DNA from: Phycomyces nitens
Taxonomy: Eukaryota; Mucoromycota; Mucoromycetes; Mucorales; Phycomycetaceae
NCBI GenBank assembly: GCA_022702545.1
Contig: JAHRBC010000002.1
Location: forward strand, 7,254,001-7,318,000
Length of the DNA: 64,000 nt
Direction of reading: 5' to 3'
A model generated the notes under the pieces. It made no database searches and was not told where the DNA came from. It saw only the letters and a program-made list of their open reading frames with translations. Shown here one piece after another: positions 33,421 to 43,600 of the stretch. Both the position numbers and the translations under genes were made by a program. The stretch's first letter is position 1; each line of letters begins with the position of its first letter.

Positions 33421-33742
33421 ACTCCTGTTCATACTGTGGGTATTTCGTGAACAGGAGTCTTTTTACCCCCCTCGGCAGCATCTTGAGAGGGGGGTAACGG
33501 CATTTGCGGCATAGATAGAACCAAAAGGTTCTCCGGCAGAAGCAACAGGACTACCAGTGGAAGGAGCAGGTCCACTGGTAGAAGCAACAGGGCCACTGGT
33601 GGGGGCAACAAGTCCACCAGTGGAGCAACAGGTCCGCCGGTGGGGGCAACAGATCCACCGGCGGTAGCAACAGGGCCACTGGTGGGGGCAACAGGTCCAC
33701 CAGTGGAGCAACACAAACACAAAGCAACAGGAACTTACATTA
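33421..33742 (+). repeat. Hairpin array with GCAACAGG spacers
   Basis: Seven perfect inverted repeats stand in series. Arms are 33421-33431/33448-33458 (11 bp), 33464-33473/33487-33496 (10 bp), 33517-33522/33527-33532 (6 bp, AAAA loop), then four of equal design with 10 bp arms and 11 nt loops: 33551-33560/33572-33581, 33593-33602/33614-33623, 33634-33643/33655-33664 and 33676-33685/33697-33706. Arms of the last four differ in sequence, yet each still pairs perfectly. Loops and the 10-11 nt spacers carry GCAACAGG or close forms. The array ends in AAAGCAACAGGAACTTACAT, almost the ending seen at 46950 and 56779. Confidence 0.9.
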
Positions 33743-33858
33743 CAAAAAGGTGCGCCCCGTCCACCAGCAGAGAGTAATAAGGAAACCAGTAGTCCCCAGG
33801 CGGCAACCAGTGGGTAAAACGGAAGCACAAACAGAAATGGGTCCTCACCCCACGAGGG
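33743..33858. other. GC-rich link between array and small gene
   Basis: Nothing specific is recognised beyond short GTGG/CCAC complementary words. Confidence 0.4.
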
Positions 33859-34385
33859 TTAGACCAACGACGGCAGAGTGACCAGCCTGGTATTAACCAC
33901 GACCCAACACAGGCATACAAGCACTGCATTTGTGGGGAGCTTCGCCACAGGCGTGGAGTACCCCTGCCACAAGCAGAGGACAATACTCCTGCTCACTGGC
34001 CCTCTATAGGATGTCCTCTTGTGGATCCGCCTACCACAGGACAATCCTACCAGATAAAATGGCTTAGTTTGACTTGATTCATGAAAAAAAAAAACAGCAC
34101 GCGTACAAAAAAAAAGGTACTTATCTTTACAATGAGTAAGACGCCGCTTCACATACTCAAAGAATGAGGATGATCCTGAAAGGCCGTATTTCTGTTTGTG
34201 ATTCTTCCGCTTTCCACCAGAAGCGCGCCTAGTTTCTACCAGTAACCCGCATACTCCCCGCTAGTGGCACTGGATGGGGCGCGTCTGGACAGGACTCGTG
34301 CAGGTGGGCAACGGACATCGTCTTGAGCCAAAGGATTCATGCAAGTGGGCACACGGTCAGAGTTTTGAAACCGACGGTTTACCAT
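33859..34385 (-). CDS. Candidate small GC-rich gene, splicing unresolved
   Basis: The first ATG, at 34385, opens a frame starting MVNRRFQNSDRVPTCMNPLA that would stop near 34238 if unspliced. A second frame, open from about 34260 to 33859, reads ETRRASGGKRKNHKQKYGL and SSSFFEYVKRRLTHC and continues to a stop at 33859. A jump from about residue 23 to an acceptor at cactag near 34264 would join the two. A gtaaag..ctggtag candidate intron inside the second frame would create a stop at the join. No relative is known. The base composition is far richer in GC than the flanks and resembles the two genes at 45.7 and 55.5 kb. It lies immediately beside the hairpin array. Confidence 0.35.
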
Positions 34386-35010
34386 AGTTGAGGCGAAAAT
34401 GGAAGGAGAGAAAGAGAAAGAGAGTAGAGAGAAAAATTAGAAAACCCCCCATTTTTATAGTTTTTCTCCCATTTTTTTTAGGGCAGTGGGATGGGGTGAC
34501 GTTTCCGTGAGAACTTTTCTAAGGAATGTTTCAATTATTGCAAGTATTTTTTAATTTTTTAAAGTCATGTGCTTTGAGCATATAATAGTAAATGAATGGC
34601 CAATAATCCAAAACGTTTTACTGTTCTCATATAGTGAAGACCTACTCTCTTTAATTTTTTTTGAAATATAAATCAAACCGACATTCACATATCTCTTAAT
34701 ATATATTTTATCGATATTTTGTCAATTATAGCGTAGAGCTTTTATATTGTTATAAGTATGAAATAGTATTAAAAAAGAAATAAAAGAAGAAGAAAAACCT
34801 ACCCAAATAATGCAACTCATGGGCTTTTATATATAGTACGAGACCTTGCTAGCCATTAAACTGAAAAAGGATTTTTTAACCAAAAATGAAAACCTAATAA
34901 GCGCTCTTTGCAAAGTTGGTTGTAGTTACTGAAAGACGAGTATAGAAAAACTAGAGTTGATAAGAATAGAAACCGAGTAGAAACCCAGGATTACACAAGA
35001 CAGTGACAGT
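34386..35010. other. Intergenic, AT-rich
   Basis: A GAGAAAGAGA run lies near 34402-34432. No gene is seen. The GC-rich to AT-rich boundary near 34450 marks the edge of the repeat compartment. Confidence 0.5.
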
Positions 35011-35213
35011 TGACACGGTTTATTTTATTCACCGGTGTTTATTGTATCGCTCATCGCAGTGAACTTCGAAGTAGTGATGTATCTGTAGAAATGCCCCGAA
35101 GCAGTTAAATAGTCTCTTAATCTGTTCTTTATTAAAGTTGTCTTTCTACCCGTATCTATTTTCTTGTCACTGAGTTGGAAATTTATACTACATAACCAAC
35201 CCACCATGTGTCA
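35011..35213. mobile_element. 203 bp TGACA..TGTCA element, copy 1
   Basis: Same length and sequence as 41500-41702 and 60265-60467 apart from scattered substitutions. Ends are TGACACGG and CCATGTGTCA. A clear target duplication is not visible for this copy. It is probably a solo LTR or a very small non-autonomous element; it has no coding capacity. Confidence 0.75.
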
Positions 35214-36138
35214 GTTTGTTATTTAGAAGAATTGCGGGAAGAAGTGAAAAAGAATAGTGTGTCGAGACAAATGAGAAAAGAAAGTAGGGTGAGAACAAAA
35301 CAAAAGAATGGTGAGATGAGAAGGGAATAGATCGGTATTTCTTAGACGGAGAAAAGACGGAGAGACCCAAAACACAGTGTGATAGAAGGAAAACAGGGAA
35401 CCGAATATTTTCTGTGAGGGTTTACTGTAGCAAAAAAGCGTTTATCTACGGGATCAAAAGTATTGAGTTGCTTTTCAATCCAAGATAAATTGAAGTCATC
35501 GAATTTAGACTGATTTTTTTATAACTATAGCTTTAGAATAACCAATTCGTTGAAAACTAGAGGGAATCTTATTTCAAAAAAGCCAATCATATGAAAGATA
35601 GTTGGTCATAGAAATCGACTGATATATGAGCGGATACTGTCAAAGAGCGATACAAGAACAAGTGTTACATAAAGAATATGTCAGAGTTTTGAAAGTATTA
35701 GTGTATTCAAGATCATTGTCTGGCTATGAGCAGACAATGAGAATTGAGAATAAATATAATATGTTTGGCTTATATTTTTGTACAAAAATTGATGGTAAAG
35801 GTTATCTCGACAATGGCTAGATGCTATCATGGAATATCCGAAACAAACGAGCGTAGTAGATAATGTACGATCATGCCATAATAGAATTGTTTTGACTTTT
35901 AAATATATTTTTTCAAAGGGATAAAGGATCCCTATATATTAAAAAGCCTATACTTTGTGCAAGTCTATTGTCGTATTTAAGACTAGAAAGCAAATATCCA
36001 GATACGTGTGGAGAATCTCGAGTTCAAGAAAGGAGGTCAAAGCACAAGGATATAGTCAGGATATACTAGAAATTTAATTGTACAGAGAGAAAGTGAAAAT
36101 GGCCAAAGATATTACATCTTCTGGCACTGAGAACCCTG
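35214..36138. other. AT-rich DNA between two elements
   Basis: No gene is supported. A plus frame at 35626-35820 has no known relative. Confidence 0.45.
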
Positions 36139-36602
36139 TGTCAAGCATAGGATTGTCTGGTCGTCCTTTGTCCACCACAAGTCCACCTTTCCTTCTTTTC
36201 AATTTCTTTCCCGAAGTCACCTTCTTTTCATTTCCTATCTTCCCGAAGTCACCTTCACTTCAATTTCTACCTTCCCGAAGTCACCTCTTCTACCTTCTGA
36301 ACTCACACTACCCCTTTCCAAAGACAACCTGACACTATACTTACCCATATGTAATTAGCAATCTATCTCTTAACTTTTCATATAAATAGTCAGGAAGTTA
36401 GCATTCAATAAAGAACAAACAATTCTACTCTTATTTTCTTTTGATAAAAGAAGTCGTATAAACTTTACTCTAATATTCTTGCCTGAAGAGCGATATCATT
36501 TGCCGTTGCTGCTACATATCGTTGGATAAGAATAATTTGATATAAAATATATATACATACTTCTTGGACAATTACACTACCCAACAATCCCAACACGTGT
36601 CA
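36139..36602 (-). mobile_element. Solo-LTR-like element, 464 bp, family B
   Basis: Begins TGTCAAGCATAGGATTGT and ends ACAATCCCAACACGTGTCA, flanked by a perfect 4 bp duplication cctg (36135-36138 and 36603-36606). Other copies at 41383, 50700 and 60915 lie in the opposite orientation. It contains two extra copies of a 32 bp cttcgggaaggtagaaattg-type unit. TG..CA ends plus the short target duplication suit a solo LTR. Confidence 0.8.
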
Positions 36603-36689
36603 CCTGGAATACTGTGATTGGCTAGTACTTTCCTCGAGAAAGACTCCAATGAAAAAGAGTGAATATGGCTGATGAGAGCGGATCTTCTT

Positions 36690-38870
36690 ATCGGAAACCT
36701 TGACGCTGATCCAATGAGTTGGATAAAAAACAAATGATATTGTCAGATATATTTGAGGAGAAAAAGGATATGCTAAAGGTACTCGGGGTGAATTCCATGA
36801 TAAACCTTTTTTTGGTCAAGTATTAGTCTGACAACATCTGATTGAGTTTGATGAGCTTCTTATGTAATAATTAATTTCATACGCCCATTGTCTGTGATAG
36901 ATTATCCTTTAACAAGTCTAGTTTAGAAACAATTGATAAGAATGTTTGATATGTCTATTACTTGGCTACTAAGTTAATGAGTGAAAATATTGAGATCCGT
37001 ATGAATCAAAGGAATAGAGTGCCAGTTCTTTAAATTGGAGCGATCGCCTTTTCGGGTAACAGTGATGGGCAAGCAGAGATCAATGACTGTGAGAATATTC
37101 CAGGATTGATACCATAATTGTATACAACAATGATAATGCCAAAATAGCCATATTCAAAGATCCTAAAGGGGAAAATCGCATAAGGTAGTCCATAAAGCCT
37201 AGGGCTGCTTTGGTATATTGATCTTGTAGATGATCTGGAAATTTCTTGAATATAAAATGTGTAATAATGAATGGCTGAATAGATTTTGGTAGAGATTATT
37301 CAGGTGGTATGTGCAAAATTTTCTTTGATAGAATTACTGCCAATTGGTTCATCAAAGTATGTCAGGGTGTAAAAGGGATTTGCAGCATTAGTTAAGGACT
37401 CCGGAACTCTACATAGGATTGTTGTAATATAGTGGCAAAAGTGGGGTATCCTTGTAGATACTACAGATTGTGACTTTTCGCTTGAAATACCCAGAAAAGA
37501 TTCCTTGTGTTCCTTCCACTGCTTATTTTCTCGAAGAACTAAAACTTTAACATCATCCCATAGAATACATTAGGTTTGATTGTCGACTACTAGTAGTTGA
37601 TTATTGCGGGCTTCGTATATTTTTTATGCATGAGCTGGTTACGTTTGCTTTGGAGAGAACCCTCTTGTTGAGCATGCCATGAGGTTAATTTATGTGAGCA
37701 TCTCTTGATCATTTTACATACAATATCCTTGTATTTCTCTTATTGGTTTTGGAAAGAAGTAATAGTACAAAAAGTAATAAAAATCTTCTGTATTGTCGCA
37801 GAAAAAGACTCGCATAAGAGACAAGCAATGTTAAGCGAGGGTAGAAACGTCAAATACGTTTTTCAGTGTGCGATACACCCAAGAACAATATAGTGGATAT
37901 TAAAAAATTGTCTGGCAAAACTAGTTAATAAATTCAACAAATAGGTCATGTCTTAAAGCAAATCTAGAGTATTAAAACTATGATCAATACTGTATAGGTA
38001 GCCAGAAACTTATTTCTACTACCAGTAATGCGATTACTATGAGTATGGGAAAAATACTCGGATGTAGACAGGCCCAATTCAATATTTATATGTATTTTTC
38101 GGATTCGGTTTTGAGTTGGTGTCAAATATCTCACTGGTATGACCTTTTTTAAAGGCAAAATAAATGCCCCAATGACATTCAAAATGACTGGGATGTGGTA
38201 GCGAACCAAGTTTGAGGATATATCTTGGTGTTACATACGAGGTATTACCTTTTGGTCTTCATCGCCAACAAGTGTAGGTGTGAGAACAAACTTCTATTGG
38301 ATTCCAACTGATGAGGTTACCTAAAAGTAGTTGGGTTGTCTAGATAATGAAAAAGAAACAGCTTATAAAAAGGTTAATGACCATCTTAAACGAGTCGTTG
38401 AATCTAAAAAAAGTGCACATGTATACCCTGTTTTCAAAATATCCCATCTCAAATACTATATGTACTACCAATAATACTATGACCAAGGCTTCAACCGGAT
38501 TTTATAAGCAATTGTATACGAAAGATTCGTTTTATAGTTTTGCAATTAAACATCTACTCTAAAATTATCCAGAAGATTGACTACTAAGCTGTTATGCTCG
38601 CCTCTATAAAAATTCCCTTATTAGCTGCTGATATTTGCATACAAGCAGCCGATTATCTTATCAGAGTAGCCCTAGACCAGAAAGCCTAGAATTAAAAATT
38701 ACGTATAATATATTCTCTGAGAACAGGTATTCAGACTTGATCAACGTCGTTTACAATGGTTCATTGGCCTATAGTACCTTTCGTTCATAATGGAGCTCGA
38801 CTTGTCTATCTCTACTACCAAACAATGGGCACCTTTCTAACTTAGAGAGCTGACACTCTATTTGACTAAG
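36690..38870 (+). pseudogene. Decayed LINE, plus strand
   Basis: Near 36690 one frame reads LLIGNLDADPMSWIKNK, like the GDFN-containing end of the LINE apurinic endonuclease. From 38347 the frame reads STGFYKQLYTKDSFYSFAIK and then stops, and near 38730 it reads RYSDLINVVYNGSLAYSTF, a stop, WSSTCLSLLPNNGHLSNL. This corresponds to the stretch before and at RT motif 1 (..IYNxxLxxSxFPxxWxxxxxxLLPKKGDxxxLxNWRPI) in fungal LINEs. Stops and frameshifts are frequent throughout and the catalytic part is missing. Confidence 0.6.
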
Positions 38871-39171
38871 CAATACAGATGTCAAAGTCTTTAATCATTT
38901 CATAAACTGTTGTGTAACTGATGCATGCTAATCCCTTGCCAATTGCTGTCAGAATCCGCCCATTAAATGGAGTTTTATAATGGCTAATGAAATCATGACT
39001 CGCATGGTTATAGAAAATATCCGGATATTTTTCGGTGGCACAATTGGTTTGATGTTCGTCCAAGAAAAAAACATATGGCCGTGTACATTCTAAATGTGTA
39101 AAACGAGGCCTAGAAAATTCAGGCTTCAAGATTCTATAGCTCACTATATATCTCAACTTGTTTTATACTAG
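38871..39171. other. Short intergenic stretch
   Basis: A 96-codon minus frame (38866-39156) has no known motif. It may be further LINE remnant. Confidence 0.35.
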
Positions 39172-39561
39172 TGTCGCGTGACGTGTTTGGTTGTGTAGTG
39201 TAGATGTCCAAACGACGGCAAGAAAAATGTAATATAACTCCAATGTAATCGATGTCTTGTCACTAAATGAACCGAAGACCAAATCGCAATACCAGAGGCA
39301 GTTATGCACAGAAAGAAAAAATAATATAGAACGTAAAAACGATGTTTTATTCAGTTGATTTCTTTTTAGTATTTTATAGTAATTGTTAGATCTTTTTGGG
39401 GTGAACGAGAAATAGGATGAGATTGTGTTAAGATGAGAATAGAGATAAAGTTTATCTGTACAACCGAGTGTTGAGATGGTAGTTGATTTTCTTTACCAAT
39501 CTCCGCTAACCTTCTCACTTGTGAACTAGTCGAGAAATATAGACACCGTGCACGCACGACA
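39172..39561. mobile_element. Possible TG..CA element, 390 bp
   Basis: Starts TGTCGCGTGACGTG and ends GTGCACGCACGACA, giving imperfect complementary ends. No target duplication is visible. It adjoins the left edge of duplicated block C. Confidence 0.35.
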
Positions 39562-39566
39562 ATTAC

Positions 39567-41382
39567 TATGTATAGTATATACAAGAAGACGGCAACAAGA
39601 TTGAGTGTCTACGAGGCAATATTTAGATTGACTAAAGTGGTTTCGAGATATCGACAAAAATGTAGATAAAACGAACAATGAAAGAAAAAAAGGTAGACGT
39701 CTCAAGACTTTGCCTTTTTTATAATTGAAAGATTACATTTTTTATGGTAAGATTATCGGCTCAAACGCTTGGCTTGTATAGCAACAAAGAGCAGACAGAG
39801 ACCGCCTTTTTATTCTGTTGGTCTTGGCAAAGGTGAGAGAGTGTAAATGGTGTACGGTTAAATATATTACCTTACATGTCTCTCACATTAAGGCTTGTGC
39901 AGCAGTACATGAGAATATAAGGAGTAGTAAGACAACGAGCTGTTAAAGTAAGCAATAAGCAAAGAAAATACTAAAGAGAGCGATAACTTGGGTTTTGTTG
40001 GCTTCTTGACGGTTGGAGGTAAAGTTGAACACTAGCGAATTCTGTATTTTCTGCACTCCAGGGTGGTCCGTGCACTGGTTGCATAAAATAATCTGTCAGT
40101 AGAGTAGGCACACATTAAGACCTTGACAGTCACCAGACAAACGGTATCATCCCAAAGAATCAACAAAAATAATAATACTGTCAGAAACCGATCTATACAA
40201 GGAATAGGACAGGAGAAACAGGCAGAGAGTTATAGAAAGATTCCTTTATTAAAGATGCTGTTCGCTTGATCTTTCTATTGATCAAGCTCTAAGGTCATTT
40301 ATATACTTTTTAGTTCTAACTATGTTTGAGACAATTGAGAAGAGATTGGTGTTGTTGCAGAATGAAACATAGTTATGTTTCATTAATGATATTGGTTCTT
40401 TGAGAGCAATACATAGATATGAATCTGATTGTATTGTTTCAGGAATCCGATTGGTGGTTTCTGACAAATACATTGGGTTATCCCAATCAGCAAAGAGACG
40501 AATGATCATAAGCACAACTGTTTTTGTATGAGCTGTTGTGGTAAACGTCAAAATGTTTTTGTTTGGGAATGAGTAGTTATCATCAGATCCAAGACCTCAT
40601 GACATGAACCATTGTATTTTTTATTAAATTGCATATTGTCGTTACTAATTGACCTTGGCTGTACCTGACGGTATGTTTATGTCAATAATAAAGTTTAGGA
40701 CGATCTTGCAGATAGATCCAGGCTTCAGATAGCCAAGTATGCGAGATTATATGATATAGTCGATAGTCTCCAAAGCAAATAAAATAAAATGTTTTTAAGA
40801 GTAAAGTGCTTGTTTATTTTAGCATTCAATATAACAGTAACGTTAGACTGACTGGTATAAATTACCAAGGCCAAGAATAAGCTATTACTTTATATTCATA
40901 ATTAATTTGCTGTTGGTCATCTATACAATCGTAGTAGGTCTGCCAGTTGTCGTAATTTTTACATCACTGTATTTGTCGTGTATATATACCTGTGATTTAG
41001 TTTACTAATAAACCCTATAATATTTTTTAATTGACTCCTGTCTAATCTTACCAGCTCTTTAACACTGGTTCAATGTCGTAACATCTATTATTCAAGTGTG
41101 GGTAACTGACGTTTAGAATACACAATGACCAGTCATCAAGAACAGCAAACATGACCCTAACAATTAATATAATCCTATAATTGACAGAAAGAGTCAAATG
41201 TAGATCAAGACAACATCGAAAAACTATAGATAATTAACAAGAGTAAATTTAGTCTAGCAACAATTTTTTAGAGTACCTCGTTAATGCCAAGTATTGTCAT
41301 ATTTGCAATACCAAGGTTCCCGGAAGCCTGACTTAGAAACAAAGAGTCAGGGCAAATAAAAGAAGTCATATATCTGAAACAT
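39567..41382. repeat. Duplicated block C, copy 1
   Basis: Matches 49157-50699 almost base for base apart from a 288 bp insertion at 40179-40466. No gene is recognised in it. Shared landmarks are tactatgtatagtatatacaa, gggcttgtgcag-type words, ttatcccaatcagcaaagag, and ggtctgccagttgtcg. Block C ends exactly where a family B element begins in both copies. Confidence 0.85.
40179..40466. mobile_element. 288 bp insertion with 11 bp terminal inverted repeats
   Basis: Ends TGTCAGAAACC and GGTTTCTGACA are exact reverse complements, flanked by a perfect 5 bp duplication aatac (40174-40178 and 40467-40471). The paralogous site near 49780 lacks the element and so gives the empty site. It contains no meaningful frame, so it is non-autonomous. 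Confidence 0.85.
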
Positions 41383-42087
41383 TGACACGTGTTGGGATTG
41401 TTGTATAGTGTAATTTGTCCAAGAAGTATGTATATATATTTTATATCAAAATATTCTTATCCAACGGTATGTAGCAACAACGGCAAATTCTATTGCTCTT
41501 GACATGGTTTATTTTATTCACCGGTGTTTGTTGTATCGCTCATCGCAGTGAACTTCGAAGTAGTGATGTATCTGTAGAAATGCCCCGAAGTAGTTAAATA
41601 GTCTCTTGATTTGTTCTTTATTAAAATTGTCTTTCTACCCGTATCTATTTTCTTGTCACTGAGTTGGACATTTATACTACATAACCAACCCACCATGTGT
41701 CACTCTTCAGGCAAGAATATTAAAGTAAAGTTTATATGACTTCTTTTATCAAAAGGAAAATAAGAGTAGAACCGTTCGTTCTTTATTGAATACTAACTTC
41801 CTGACTATTTATATGAAAAGTTAAAAGATAGATTGCTAATTATATCTGGGTAAGTATAATGTCAGGTTGTTTTTGGAAAGGGGTGGTGTGAGCTCAGAAG
41901 GTAGAAGAGGTGACTTCGGGAAGGTAGAAATTGAAGTGAAGGTGACTTCGGGAAGGTAGAAATTGAAGTGAAGGTGACTTCGGGAAGATAGAAATTGAAA
42001 TGAAGGTGACTTCAGGAAAGAGATTGAAAAGACGGAAAGGTGAACTTGTGGTGGACAAATGACGACAAGACAATCCTATGCTTGACA
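41383..42087 (+). mobile_element. Family B solo-LTR-like element, interrupted
   Basis: Starts TGACACGTGTTGGGATTGTT and ends ATCCTATGCTTGACA. Without the nested 203 bp element and its duplication the length is 498 bp, with three extra 32 bp units. The left flank is block C and the right flank is block E, with no matching target duplication. Confidence 0.8.
41500..41702. mobile_element. 203 bp TGACA..TGTCA element, nested copy 2
   Basis: Inserted inside the family B element, with a perfect 4 bp duplication ctct (41496-41499 and 41703-41706). The uninterrupted site, gctcttcaggcaag, is seen in the other family B copies near 50814 and, as gctctttaggcaag, near 61025. Confidence 0.9.
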
Positions 42088-43178
42088 GAGGCAAAGTAAC
42101 TTCCTCTAGCTAAGACGCAGAGGAAAGTTCTCGGACGGCGATGTGGAGAAGTTTTGGTAAATATCACGCAAACGGATTGTGGAAAGGTTACTCAACCGTT
42201 TGTAGCTGTTATAGATGGTTGAGACAGAAAACATACATTCAACAACAAGAAGGTGATCAGGAAGTCCTAAGCCAGAGTGGTTCCTGGAGTCCAAAGTGTC
42301 TCCCCAAAATAATGGAATAAACTTGTCCAATTCCTCAGCAAAGTCTTAGAATAGTTTTGCAAGTAGGTAAGGTGAGTTGGTCTGTATATGGCAGACGCAG
42401 GTGAATGAATTGTAGATTATTTACAGGTATAAATGCATCAGGGACTATAAGGCCTTTCTAACCAAAAGTATTTTGTGGCCGGGGTCTTTGAATATCACTA
42501 CATCCAACAACCTGAGAGGGACAGGAGTAATATCTAGGTGTAAGCAAGCAGAATGCTCAAAGATGGAGTCCATTGTGGGTAGAATGATAATTAGTGCATT
42601 ACTCTTTGATTATACAAATGGATATCGGAGTTATAAAAAACGAGAGGGAGAAGAAAATCAGAAAAAGACTGACTAGGATTGGTATAGCAACTTCAAGGTT
42701 GGACAGAGGATTTGTGAATTGGATTGTCAAGAGTTGGTTGTATCTAATTTAAGGTTAGAAATTGTTACTGAATCTAGGAATCAAACGTGCTTAGTCCATT
42801 ATGAAGTTTTGGAAAGCAAATAAAGTAAAGACTAGCGATGTGGAGCATTTTCAACGAAGGAACTGACTGACAACGGATCTTAGCTTGTCGAAGAAAGTTT
42901 TTAAGACATTAGTGACACAAAAGACATGCCAGACACTGGTGAGAATCAAAGTGTCCTTGACAATAGTACGACTGACAATAGACTTTGATCGTTGGGAATA
43001 CATGTTGCAGCCGAATTTGACAATGTTCAGAAGCAAAGTGCAAACAATGTTTTCTCTGAAAAATTAATTAAATAAAAATTAAACCCAATTATATAAGAGT
43101 AATTGGGGAAGTGCAATCGTGTCATAATGTAATTAACTTTGTCAATACATATGATCACCGATCTGACAGTGTGGTTAC

Positions 43179-43600
43179 TGTGACGTACGATGTTTGGTTC
43201 AGCGAGTTGATCCAGACGACAGCTAGTAATTCGTAGTATAGTTCCAGATTCTCAATCTCAGTGCGATCAGTGCCAAAGAGCAGAGCAGAATCTTCCTTGA
43301 AGTATATTAAACCGAAAAAATAGAGTAAACTTTAGATGTGTTTTATTGATAGATGTTTTTGGGATATTTATACTAGTAAACTGTGGAATAGAATTGATAA
43401 AATGTAGATGTAGATACACGAGACTGGTAATTTGTCATCTTGGTTAAGCAAAGTAAATCTAGTAATACACCTCTAAGAACGATAAGATTATAGATTTAAC
43501 TTTTTGGGATAATCGGAATGAGGTCTGTGCTTCACAGGTACAACAAGAGAAAAGAAAGGCCGAAGTCGAAAAATAGAAATTACTGTTCTATACAGTCACA
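43179..43600. mobile_element. 422 bp TG..CA insertion in block E copy 1
   Basis: Starts TGTGACGTACG and ends TACAGTCACA, flanked by ttac (43175-43178 and 43601-43604). The paralogous site at 62430 is uninterrupted, so insertion followed the duplication. No coding capacity is present; it may be a solo LTR of another family. Confidence 0.8.

Noticed and set aside
33421..33742. CRISPR-like array
   Set aside because: Regular repeats and spacers are present, but the variable parts are self-complementary arms and the genome is eukaryotic.
33429..33828. Pro/Gly/Val-rich minus-strand frames over the hairpin array
   Set aside because: They translate the repeated hairpins and spacers in different frames and have no conserved ends. 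The nucleotide pairing explains the sequence better than coding does.
35025..35207. 60-codon minus frame conserved in the 203 bp elements
   Set aside because: It is conserved only because the whole element is a repeat; it is too short, and changes do not favour silent sites as far as can be seen by eye.
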